A DNA stretch of 64,000 nucleotides from Haliscomenobacter sp. (GTDB lineage Bacteria > Bacteroidota > Bacteroidia > Chitinophagales > Saprospiraceae): positions 486,001 to 550,000 of the forward strand of contig JADJPL010000001.1 of the NCBI GenBank assembly GCA_016713275.1. Direction: 5' to 3'. Shown one piece after another: positions 9,299 to 16,804 of this stretch. The notes below the pieces were generated by a model. It was not told where the DNA came from. It was given only the letters and a program-made list of their open reading frames with translations, and did no database searches. Positions within the stretch are counted from its first letter, which is position 1, and every line of letters starts with the position of its first letter. A program made the position numbers and the translations under genes.

Positions 9299-9766
9299 AT
9301 GTTGAAAACAGGTGACAAAGCCCCCGAATTCACATTATTTTCCGACACCAAGCAAGAGGTGTCTCTGAGTGATTATTCGGGAAAAAATGTTGTGTTGTTG
9401 TTTTTTCCAATGGCTTTTACCAGTGTATGTACCCAGGAGCTTTGCTCCATGCGGGATAACCTTGGCGCCTATACGGCCGTCAATGCAGAAGTAGTTGCTG
9501 TTTCAGTCGACTCTCCTTTTACGCTGGCAAAATTTAAACAGGACCAGGGGTTGAATTTTCCCCTCCTATCCGACTTTAACAAAGAAGTTTCAAGAGCTTA
9601 TGGTTCTTTGTTTGAAGATTTTGTCATGGGAATGAAAGGCGTTTCCAAGCGGGCTGCTTTCATCATTGACGGGCAAGGGGTAATTCGCTATGCCGAGGTA
9701 CTGGATTCGGCAGGTATGATTCCGAATTTCGAAAACGTGATGGCTACCCTGCAAACATTGAATTAA
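9299..9766 (+). CDS. Peroxiredoxin (AhpC/TSA, AhpE-like)
   Basis: A 155-residue thiol peroxidase that reduces hydroperoxides in the cytoplasm. The peroxidatic motif is FFPMAFTSVCTQELC (P-x3-T-x2-C), with a second Cys three residues later. VSVDSPFTLAKFKQDQGLNFPLLSDF and KRAAFIIDGQGVIRYAEV are typical of the fold. It is monocistronic or read with clpS, which starts 88 bp downstream. An inverted repeat in the leader may regulate it. Confidence 0.92.
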   Translation: MLKTGDKAPEFTLFSDTKQEVSLSDYSGKNVVLLFFPMAFTSVCTQELCSMRDNLGAYTAVNAEVVAVSVDSPFTLAKFKQDQGLNFPLLSDFNKEVSRAYGSLFEDFVMGMKGVSKRAAFIIDGQGVIRYAEVLDSAGMIPNFENVMATLQTLN

Positions 9767-9853
9767 GCTTCGTTGGGCGCCGATTTGTTTTTTCGGGTTG
9801 GAGAACCAAACCGAAGGCTATTTTTGTTAAAAGGCTGAACACGCTTTGAAAAG

Positions 9854-10168
9854 ATGAAACCAAAGGCTTTTGATCCAAGTAAGGAGTGGGAAGAAGTGGC
9901 ACTGGAAGAGGACGTGTCGGATGAGGAAATTGGAAAAAACGCCCGTTTGATCGTATTCAACGATGATTACAACACCTTTGAATGGGTGATTCAGTGCTTT
10001 ATCGAAGTGCTTGACCATTCGGAAACCCAGGCAGAGCAGCTTTCGCTGATCATCCATTTCAAAGGCAAAGCCACCGTGAAAACGGCGCCCAAAAACGTAC
10101 TTCAACCCAAAAAAGACGCGCTTATCGACAGGGGGCTCTCCGCCGTCATTGAAGAAGATGAAGGGTAG
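9854..10168 (+). CDS. clpS: ATP-dependent Clp protease adaptor ClpS
   Basis: 104 residues. The N-degron-binding core is recognisable as ARLIVFNDDYNTFEWVIQCFIEVLDHSETQAEQLSLIIHFKGKATVKTA, with the conserved NDDxNT motif. ClpS hands N-end-rule substrates to ClpAP/ClpCP. It is convergent with the PfkB kinase gene 19 bp away, with no clear terminator hairpin between them. Confidence 0.92.
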   Translation: MKPKAFDPSKEWEEVALEEDVSDEEIGKNARLIVFNDDYNTFEWVIQCFIEVLDHSETQAEQLSLIIHFKGKATVKTAPKNVLQPKKDALIDRGLSAVIEEDEG

Positions 10169-10186
10169 CTTCCCTTCCTTCCCCGT

Positions 10187-11104
10187 CTATTCAACTTGAA
10201 ATTTGACCAATTCCACGAAGCGGCCTACCCGCTCTCCGATCTCGTCTTGGGAAAGGTTCATCAGGCGCTCCATGCCGAAGCGTTCCACGCAGAAGGACGC
10301 CATGGCCGAACCGTAAATGACCGCCCGCTTCATATTGTCAAAGCTCAAATCCCCCGTTTTGGACAAATACCCCATGAATCCGCCGGCAAAGGTATCGCCT
10401 GCCCCTGTTGGATCGAAAACTTCGGCTAAAGGAAGGGCGGGAGCGTAAAAAATATTTTCTCCCTGGAAAAGGAAAGCGCCGTGCTCGCCTTTTTTGATGA
10501 CCAAATACTTCGGCCCCATCTGATGAATAATTTCTGCCGCTTTGACCAGAGAATAAACCCCGGAGAGCTGGCGCGCTTCTTCGTCGTTGATGATCAGCAG
10601 GTCTACCCGTTTAAGTACCGCCCGAAGGCCCTCCATAGCTGTGTTCATCCAAAAGTTCATCGTGTCTAGCGCAATCACCTGGGGCCGGCGTTCCATCTGC
10701 TCAATCACCCGCATTTGAACAATAGGCGTCAGATTGCCCAGCATGAGGAAATCAGACCGTTTATAATGCTCCGGAAGGACGGGATTAAAATTGGCCAGCA
10801 CGTTGAGTTGGGTGTCCAGGGTGTCGCGGATGTTCAGGTCTTCCCGGTATTTGCCGGCCCAGAAAAACGACTTCTCTCCCGGCTTCCGCTGAAGCCCGTC
10901 CAGATTGACGCCCCGGGCCTCTAAATCCGAGAGCAACTCCTGCGGGAAATCGTCCCCAATAACAGAAACCAAACGAATGTCCGAAAGGAAATAGGAAGCG
11001 GCCAGAGAGATATAGGTTGCGGCGCCGCCTATGATGCGTTCCGCCCGGCCAAAAGGGGTTTCGATATCGTCGAAAGCCACCGTACCGACTGTAAGTAAGC
11101 TCAT
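10187..11104 (-). CDS. PfkB family carbohydrate/nucleoside kinase
   Basis: A 305-residue ribokinase-type kinase. The N-terminal GGAATYISLAASYF motif binds substrate. The C-terminal DPTGAGDTFAGGFMGYL carries the catalytic Asp and anion hole. LLIINDEEARQLSG is the family's central motif. The substrate (sugar or nucleoside) cannot be assigned. It is divergent from tRNA-Asn, sharing a 101-bp intergenic region. Confidence 0.88.
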   Translation of the reverse strand: MSLLTVGTVAFDDIETPFGRAERIIGGAATYISLAASYFLSDIRLVSVIGDDFPQELLSDLEARGVNLDGLQRKPGEKSFFWAGKYREDLNIRDTLDTQLNVLANFNPVLPEHYKRSDFLMLGNLTPIVQMRVIEQMERRPQVIALDTMNFWMNTAMEGLRAVLKRVDLLIINDEEARQLSGVYSLVKAAEIIHQMGPKYLVIKKGEHGAFLFQGENIFYAPALPLAEVFDPTGAGDTFAGGFMGYLSKTGDLSFDNMKRAVIYGSAMASFCVERFGMERLMNLSQDEIGERVGRFVELVKFQVE

Positions 11105-11136
11105 TGAATTTTAATTAAAAAAATCCAGTGCAAATA

Positions 11137-11167
11137 TTGCACATTATTTTGTTTGGGCATAACTTTG
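11137..11167 (+). promoter_or_regulatory. Bacteroidetes-type promoter of tRNA-Asn
   Basis: TTG at 11137-11139, a 20-bp spacer, then TAACTTTG at 11160-11167 fit the -33/-7 consensus of Bacteroidetes. The tRNA begins 39 bp later. The TTG overlaps a small palindrome, GTGCAAATATTGCAC. Confidence 0.75.
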
Positions 11168-11205
11168 CACTCGCCTTTTAAAAGAAGGAAAATAAAACCG
11201 GTCTT

Positions 11206-11279
11206 GCCTCAGTAGCTCAGCCGGTTAGAGCGGCGGACTGTTAATCCGTAGGTCGTAGGTTCGAGCCCTACCTGAGGCG
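11206..11279 (+). tRNA. tRNA-Asn (GTT)
   Basis: Complete cloverleaf: acceptor GCCTCAG/CTGAGGC with discriminator G, D-arm GCTC/GAGC, anticodon arm GCGGA-CTGTTAA-TCCGT with anticodon GTT, variable loop AGGTC, T-arm GTAGG-TTCGAGC-CCTAC. The 3' CCA is not encoded. This is the only intact tRNA in the array that follows. Confidence 0.97.
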
Positions 11280-11282
11280 CAA

Positions 11283-11323
11283 AAGCACTCGTTGAATGTA
11301 AGACATTTGCGAGTGTTTTTTTT
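11283..11323 (+). terminator. Terminator after tRNA-Asn (first copy)
   Basis: CACTCG (11286-11291) pairs with CGAGTG (11310-11315), with a second inner stem AATG/CATT, followed by eight T. The same hairpin recurs after each degenerate tRNA copy (near 11466, 11647 and 12067). Confidence 0.85.
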
Positions 11324-11379
11324 ATGATTTTTTTCTCCTTAATCGCAAGAAAGAGGGGTTGATAGGTATACTTTTTTCT

Positions 11380-11462
11380 GCCGGTTAGAGCGGTCCCGCA
11401 GATATGCGGGATTAATCCGTAGGTCGTAGGTTCTCCCGCAGCACTGCGGGGTACCTGAGGCG
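11380..11462 (+). repeat. Degenerate tRNA-Asn copy 1 with two hairpin replacements
   Basis: It matches the tRNA from its nucleotide 15 (GCCGGTTAGAGCGG) to the 3' end but lacks the 5' acceptor strand. In the anticodon arm, CGGACTG is replaced by an 18-nt hairpin (TCCCGCA-GATA-TGCGGGA). In the T-arm, GAGCCC is replaced by a second 18-nt hairpin (TCCCGCA-GCAC-TGCGGGG). It cannot fold as a tRNA, so it is a tRNA-derived repeat. Confidence 0.85.
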
Positions 11463-11560
11463 CAAAAGCACTCGTTGAATGTAAGACATTTGCGAGTGTT
11501 TTTTTATGATTTTTTTCTCCTTAATCGCAAGAAAGAGGGGTTGATAGGTATACTTTTTCT

Positions 11561-11643
11561 GCCGGTTAGAGCGGTCCCGCAGATATGCGGGATTAATCCG
11601 TAGGTCGTAGGTTCTCCCGCAGCACTGCGGGGTACCTGAGGCG
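11561..11643 (+). repeat. Degenerate tRNA-Asn copy 2
   Basis: Same structure as copy 1, including both hairpins at identical positions. It is followed by the altered terminator that leads into the GIY-YIG gene. Confidence 0.85.
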
Positions 11644-11685
11644 CAAAAGCACTCGTTGAATGTAAGACATTTAAATGTGCTTTTT

Positions 11686-11970
11686 ATGTGGTATGTATAT
11701 ATTCTATTTTCCAAAAAACTAAATGGGTATTACATCGGCCAAAGCGGAGATGTGGCTTTGCGGTTGAGGTATCACAATGAGCTTTCGGAGCATTCTTACA
11801 CTTCGCGGTATAGGCCCTGGGAGCTACGGCGTGCGTATGGATTCAATACGCGGAGGGAGGCTATTCTGGCTGAGCGTTATATTAAAGGGCGAAAAAGCCG
11901 AAATTTTGTGGAATGGCTTCTGGAGAAAGAAGACGCAGTGTCGTGGCTTCAAAGCCGGATTGACGGATGA
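11686..11970 (+). CDS. GIY-YIG family nuclease, tRNA-array associated
   Basis: A 94-residue single-domain GIY-YIG protein (UPF0213/YhbQ-like). The VYI motif is at residues 4-6, YIG at 16-18, and Arg residues follow at 26 and 28 (ALRLRYH). A Glu in AERYIKGRKSRNFVEWL is a candidate metal ligand. I chose the ATG at 11686; a TTG at 11656 is possible but lies inside the tRNA-array hairpin. The ATG follows directly after a hairpin (AAAAGCAC...GTGCTTTTT) that is a modified form of the repeated terminator. Expression may therefore need read-through from tRNA-Asn. GIY-YIG domains cut DNA in homing, repair and restriction. A role in spreading this array is inference. Confidence 0.85.
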   Translation: MWYVYILFSKKLNGYYIGQSGDVALRLRYHNELSEHSYTSRYRPWELRRAYGFNTRREAILAERYIKGRKSRNFVEWLLEKEDAVSWLQSRIDG

Positions 11971-11980
11971 GTTGGGGGAA

Positions 11981-12063
11981 GCCGGTTAGAGCGGTCCCGC
12001 AGATATGCGGGATTAATCCGTAGGTCGTAGGTTCTCCCGCAGCACTGCGGGGTACCTGAGGCG
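11981..12063 (+). repeat. Degenerate tRNA-Asn copy 3
   Basis: Identical in layout to copies 1 and 2. It starts 11 bp after the GIY-YIG stop codon, so the gene is bracketed by two tRNA-derived repeats. Confidence 0.85.
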
Positions 12064-12064
12064 C

Positions 12065-12108
12065 AAAAGCACTCGTTGAATGTAAGACATTTGCGAGTGC
12101 TTTTTTTA
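12065..12108. terminator. Terminator at the end of the tRNA array, convergent with rlmN
   Basis: AGCACTCG (12068-12075) pairs with CGAGTGCT (12094-12101), with an A-run upstream and a T-run downstream, so it can act in both directions. It lies 6 bp from the rlmN stop. Confidence 0.8.
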
Positions 12109-12113
12109 TTGGC

Positions 12114-13165
12114 CTATCCTTTATTGGCCAATTGCCCGCAGGCTGCATCAATATCTTTGCCTCGGCTTCTTCTCACCGTGACCATAACCTGCCGCTCCCT
12201 TAAAAGAGGGCAAAGGCATTCATGCGGTCTTCTTCCGATTTGGAAAACGGCGCGTCATCGATCGGATTGTATTCAATAATGTTGACCCGCACCGGAAAGC
12301 GGCGGCACAACCGGGTCAGGTTGGCGGCATCCGCGAGCGAGTCGTTGAACTTTTCAAAGGCAATGTACTCGTAGCTGATCCGGTTTTTGGTTGTTTTATA
12401 GAAATAATCCAATGCATCCATGAGTACCTCCAGATTGTTTTGCTCGTTGATCGGCATGATCTCATTGCGCTTGGCATCGTCGGCCGCATGAAGCGAAAGT
12501 GCAAGGTTGGTTTTGCACCCGTCGTCCGCCAGCTTGACGATCATTTTGGCAATCCCTGCCGTGCTGATGGTAATCCGTTTGGGAGACATATTCAGCCCGG
12601 AAGGAGACGTCAGGCGCTCGATGGATTCCATGACGTTGGAGTAAGCGAGCAGGGGCTCGCCCATTCCCATGTATACGACATTGGTAATGGGATGCCCAAA
12701 AGTCTCTACCGATTGTTGACTGACAAGCACCACCTGATCAAAAATCTCGCCCGGATCGAGGTTCCGCACGCGTTTCATTCGGCCGGTAGCGCAAAACTTG
12801 CACGTCAGGCTACAACCAACCTGGCAGGAGACGCAAACCGTGTATCGTTGTTCTTCAGGCACAGGGATAAGCACCGATTCAATGAGGTGCCAGTCGTGCA
12901 GGCGAAACCTGGATTTGATCGTTCCGTCGCTGCTGACCTGGGTTTTGTCCAGCTGTATTCCTCGGATGACGAACCGCTCCTCCAACATAAGGCGCAAAGG
13001 CTTGGACAGATTGGTCATATCCTCAAACGATCGGGCCGCTTTTTGCCAAAGCCAGGAATACGCTTGTTTAGCCCGGTAGGAAGGCTCTCCGAGCTCGCGG
13101 AAGGCTTCCTCCAGTTCCGGCAGACTACAAGTGCGGATATCTTTTTTTGCCGCAATAGTTTCCAT
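12114..13165 (-). CDS. rlmN: 23S rRNA/tRNA adenine C2-methyltransferase RlmN, 3' frameshift
   Basis: Radical SAM enzyme that makes m2A in 23S rRNA and some tRNAs. The 4Fe-4S motif is CSLTCKFCATG (C-x3-C-x2-C), and NVVYMGMGEPLLAYSNV binds SAM. The frame breaks at a run of four A (12202-12205, plus strand) where five are expected. Adding one base restores FLRERQVMVTVRRSRGKDIDAACGQLANKG and gives 350 residues, the family length. Read literally it would lose 28 C-terminal residues, including the family's conserved C-terminal Cys (DAACGQL). RlmN acts on tRNA, and its gene abuts the tRNA-Asn array, which may be coincidence. Confidence 0.94.
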
Positions 13166-13208
13166 GCGTGTACGCGGTATATTTTCAATAGATGATGCAC
13201 GGGCTCGC

Positions 13209-14996
13209 TTAAACAGGAAGGCAGCGGTTGCGCAGCCAGCTGCGCTCCTCGTCTTCCAGTAAAGGAGCTAATTCATCAAACACCTTTTGGTGGTAATCGT
13301 TTAACCAGTTCTTTTCTTCGGGAGTTAACCATGCTTCGCGGATGAGCTGACGGTCAATAGGGAACAGACTCACCGACTCAAACCGGAGAAAATCCCCAGC
13401 GCTGAACTCATCTGCCTGCACGCAAAGAACCAGATTTTCCGTTCGGATTCCGTAAGCCCCGGGCAAATAATACCCGGGCTCGTTCGACGTAAGCATCCCG
13501 GGCGAAAAAGCGGTCGTTCCCCTCGATGTGGTCGGGTTTGTAGCAAACCCTTGAGGCGCTTCGTGTACGCTCAGGAAGAAACCAACCCCATGGCCCGTTC
13601 CGTGGCCATAATTCAGGCCGTGCTTCCAGAGCGGCAGCCGGGCAAGGGTGTCGAGCTGCATGCCGACCGTCCCGGCAGGAAAACAAGCAGTAGCCAAGGC
13701 GATATGTCCTTTAAGCACCAGCGTGAAGTGGTCCTTTTGGGCTTCATCCGGAGGGCTGAGCGCTATAGTCCGGGTAATGTCGGTAGTGCCGTCGAGGTAT
13801 TGGCCTCCACTGTCCAACAGCAAAATTCCTTCCGGCAGAATCGTGGACGAAGCGGATTCTTCGGGCCGGTAATGGATGATGGCGCCATTGGACTTATAGC
13901 CTACAATGGCGGGAAAACTTTCGCCCCGGTACCCCTCTTGCAAGGCACGGAAGGCAGCCAATTGCATGGCTAATTGGTATTCCGTGACATATTCTTTTTG
14001 CTGGAGCTGGTTGTCCAGCCACCGGAATAATCGGAGCAGAGCGACACCGTCCTTGCGCATGGCATTCCGGATGTGAAAAACCTCCGTCGGGTTTTTCACT
14101 GCTTTCAAATCCCTGATCGGGCCGGAGGCCTCGACGACGTGCGTATGCCGGAGGATGGAATACAGGCGGATACTCGTGCTTCCGGGATCCAGGCATACGG
14201 TCGTTTGAGCTGGCAACGCCGCCAGGTCGGATTCAATGGAAGTATAGGAACGAATGATGATGCCGTCGTTTTCCAGCGTCTTTCTAAGGGCTGGTGGGAG
14301 TTTGGATTCCTCCAGATACAGGATAGAGGAAGTAGATTGAATAAATAGAAAGGAGAAAAAGAGGGGGTTGCATTGGACGTCGTTTCCGCGCAGGTTCAGA
14401 GCCCACGCAATGTCGTCGAGTCCGGTACACAGGAAACCGGACTGGGGAAGCTTTAAGGCATCCCGGATTTGCTGGAGCTTTTCCTTTCTTCCCAAACCGG
14501 CATAATATACATCGTGTTCGAATACCGGATCGGGAGGCAAGCCTGGGCGGTCCTCCCAAATGGGCGCGATGACGTCGGTTTCCCAATCCAGCGCGATCCC
14601 ATGAGCTGCGAACCGGCGTTCCAAATGACGAACCTGGCTAACTGAAAACAGACTGCCGTCTATGCCAACCCGAGACCCCGGCGGCAGCGAGGCGCAAATC
14701 CATTCAATATGCTCGGGCGCATGGGGCACTTGCTGCTTTTTCAGCAGGACCGGAGTCCCTGCCAGTTGGGACTCTGCCTGGAGAAAATAGCGGGAGTCCG
14801 TCCATAAGCCGGCTTCGGAAGGCAGAACGACCAGTGTTCCGGCCGAGCCGCTGAAGCCGGTGAGCCATTCCCTGCTCTTCCAGTGCGCAGCCAGGTATTC
14901 GCTTTGATGGGGGTCGGTGGAGGGAATAATACAGGCATCCAATCGGTGCAATTCCATTTGGTGGCGAAGCAGGAGGAGCTTATTGGCGATGGTCAT
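13209..14996 (-). CDS. Xaa-Pro aminopeptidase (aminopeptidase P, M24B)
   Basis: A 595-residue metallopeptidase of the three-domain eukaryotic-type APP1 size. Metal ligands are visible in DSGGQYLDGTTDITRT (two Asp), GHGTGHGVGFFLSVHE (His), TSNEPGYYLPGAYGIRTENLV (two Glu). The N-terminal creatinase-like half includes SEYLAAHWKSREWLTGFSGSAGTLVV. It removes N-terminal residues before proline and is probably cytoplasmic, as no signal peptide is seen. The gene is intact. Confidence 0.93.
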   Translation of the reverse strand: MTIANKLLLLRHQMELHRLDACIIPSTDPHQSEYLAAHWKSREWLTGFSGSAGTLVVLPSEAGLWTDSRYFLQAESQLAGTPVLLKKQQVPHAPEHIEWICASLPPGSRVGIDGSLFSVSQVRHLERRFAAHGIALDWETDVIAPIWEDRPGLPPDPVFEHDVYYAGLGRKEKLQQIRDALKLPQSGFLCTGLDDIAWALNLRGNDVQCNPLFFSFLFIQSTSSILYLEESKLPPALRKTLENDGIIIRSYTSIESDLAALPAQTTVCLDPGSTSIRLYSILRHTHVVEASGPIRDLKAVKNPTEVFHIRNAMRKDGVALLRLFRWLDNQLQQKEYVTEYQLAMQLAAFRALQEGYRGESFPAIVGYKSNGAIIHYRPEESASSTILPEGILLLDSGGQYLDGTTDITRTIALSPPDEAQKDHFTLVLKGHIALATACFPAGTVGMQLDTLARLPLWKHGLNYGHGTGHGVGFFLSVHEAPQGFATNPTTSRGTTAFSPGMLTSNEPGYYLPGAYGIRTENLVLCVQADEFSAGDFLRFESVSLFPIDRQLIREAWLTPEEKNWLNDYHQKVFDELAPLLEDEERSWLRNRCLPV

Positions 14997-15260
14997 AACG
15001 TTTTTTTTTGAATAAATCGGGATTTCAAATTACAGGAAATCATCGGAATATGGAAAAATTAATTCCCCGGGACGACCGGTATGCCCGGGAAATCTTATAA
15101 AAACACCTCCTGCTCTTAGTGTAAAACGGGAGTTTGGCAAGGAGATATTAAAATTGGAACGATTTTTGATGTATATTGAAACTCTTATTAAAATAATTCG
15201 TTATAAATACGTAACCCCTGAAAAACAAGGGTTGAATCGGACACCGAGAACAGCCAGAAA

Positions 15261-16796
15261 ATGAGAACGGGTTTAGGCCAGAAACAACTGCAGCTTCAGA
15301 AACTTTCCCCGCAACAGATTCAGTTGATGAAACTGTTGCAGGTGCCTACTTATCTTCTGGAGCAACGCATAAAGGAAGAACTGGAAATTAACCCCGCTTT
15401 GGAAGAAGGAGATGCGGAACCGTTGGACGAACTGGAGCCCTTTTCCAGTTTGCGGGAAGAAGACGACGAGGAATCCGCAGGAGAGGTAGAACTGGATATT
15501 CCCCGGGAAGAAAATAATTTTGAATTCGAAGACTATGTCCAGGAATACCTCGAAGAGGATGATGGATATAAACTCCGGGGAGAGGGCCCCAATCCCGACG
15601 AGGAAGAACGCCAATCCCCGGTCGCAACGGAAAATTCTTTCCACGAGTATCTTGAACAACAGCTTGGCATGCTGACGTTTGCCAAGGAAACCCACTACGA
15701 AATTGCCCTTCAACTCGTAGGTAGTATCGATGACGACGGCTACCTCCGGCGGAGCCCTGATGCTTTGTGCGACGACCTGCTTTTTTCTAAAAGTATCGAG
15801 GTGACCGAGGAGGAGATTCTGGAGGTCCTAAAACTCGTTCAGCGTTTGGATCCGCCTGGGGTTGGCGCCAGGGATCTGCAGGAGTGTTTGCTGATCCAGC
15901 TGGAAAACCGCCTGGAATCGGAAGAAGATTTGGATGACGAAGATTTGCAGGCGTTACAGGTGGCTCAAAAGTTGATTGCCGAACATTTCGATGCGTTTTC
16001 GAAGAAGCATTATGAAAAACTCCAGCGCATCCTGGGCATCAGCGAACAGGCCTTGAAGCGCGCAAATGGGCAGATCCTTAGATTGAACCCCAAACCCGCA
16101 AGCGGGTATACGGGAGATTTGGCTTCGCAATCCTCCCAGTATGTTATCCCAGATTTTATCTTGATCAACAGAGAGGGCGAGTTGGAGTTGTCCTTAAATT
16201 CCCGAAACGCCCCCGATCTCAAGATCAGTCAGCAATTCAGGGAAATGTACCGGTCGTATAGCGACCGGCGTAAGCGGCAAAAATTAACCCGCCAGGACCG
16301 GGAGGCTATGCAGTTTATCAAGCAGAAAATAGAATCCGCACGGTGGTTTATCGATGCCATCCGTCAGCGCCACGAAACGATGTTCAAAACCATGTACGCG
16401 ATTCTGGAATACCAGCACGAGTATTTTATGACGGGGGATCAAAAGAGGATCCGGCCAATGATTCTGAATGATATCGCCGAAATGACCGGACTGGATGTTT
16501 CCACCGTTTCCCGGGTAGCGAACAGCAAGTTTGTCCAGACGGAATACGGGACCAAGCGCCTGAAGGAATTCTTTTCCGAAGGGCTCCAAACGGCCGAAGG
16601 GGAAGAAGTATCCACATTGGAAGTGAAGAAGATCCTGTTGGATATGATCGGAGCGGAGGATAAACGACATCCGCTGTCCGACGACCGCCTCACTCAAGTC
16701 CTCCAGGAAAAAGGATATACTATTGCCCGCCGTACCGTAGCCAAGTACCGCGATCAGCTGAACATCCCCAAAGCCAGTCTTCGGAAAGCGCTTTAA
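15261..16796 (+). CDS. rpoN: RNA polymerase sigma-54 factor RpoN
   Basis: 511 residues. Region I is Gln/Leu-rich (QKQLQLQKLSPQQIQLMKLLQVPTYLLEQRIKEELEINPALEE). An acidic region II of about 80 residues follows (EEDDEESAGEVELD). The core-binding region and HTH (DIAEMTGLDVSTVSRVANSKFVQTEYG) come next. The C-terminal RpoN box is ARRTVAKYR. It directs transcription from -24/-12 promoters and needs AAA+ activators, none of which are in this window. The 264-bp upstream region holds only a small AACCC/GGGTT hairpin near 15210. Confidence 0.96.
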   Translation: MRTGLGQKQLQLQKLSPQQIQLMKLLQVPTYLLEQRIKEELEINPALEEGDAEPLDELEPFSSLREEDDEESAGEVELDIPREENNFEFEDYVQEYLEEDDGYKLRGEGPNPDEEERQSPVATENSFHEYLEQQLGMLTFAKETHYEIALQLVGSIDDDGYLRRSPDALCDDLLFSKSIEVTEEEILEVLKLVQRLDPPGVGARDLQECLLIQLENRLESEEDLDDEDLQALQVAQKLIAEHFDAFSKKHYEKLQRILGISEQALKRANGQILRLNPKPASGYTGDLASQSSQYVIPDFILINREGELELSLNSRNAPDLKISQQFREMYRSYSDRRKRQKLTRQDREAMQFIKQKIESARWFIDAIRQRHETMFKTMYAILEYQHEYFMTGDQKRIRPMILNDIAEMTGLDVSTVSRVANSKFVQTEYGTKRLKEFFSEGLQTAEGEEVSTLEVKKILLDMIGAEDKRHPLSDDRLTQVLQEKGYTIARRTVAKYRDQLNIPKASLRKAL

Positions 16797-16804
16797 TCCC
16801 GGGG

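Larger units (their letters stand above)
11281..12110 (+). repeat. Tandem array of terminator + linker + truncated tRNA-Asn units, containing a GIY-YIG gene
   Basis: The unit is terminator hairpin, linker, then a modified tRNA 3' part. Successive unit starts are at 11281, 11464 and 11645, with a final terminator at 12065. The first two units are 183 and 181 bp and nearly identical, including the linker (GATAGGTATAC and flanks). In the third unit the linker is replaced by a GIY-YIG nuclease gene, making it 420 bp. The array lies between tRNA-Asn and the 3' end of rlmN, which is convergent to it. Confidence 0.85.

Noticed and set aside
11412..11714. 100-codon minus-strand frame in the tRNA array
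   Set aside because: It repeats itself because of the tandem DNA repeat and reads through hairpins and terminators, so it is not a gene.
11281..12110. CRISPR-like direct repeats
   Set aside because: The repeats are about 180 bp, derived from tRNA and terminator sequence, with no variable spacers and no cas genes.
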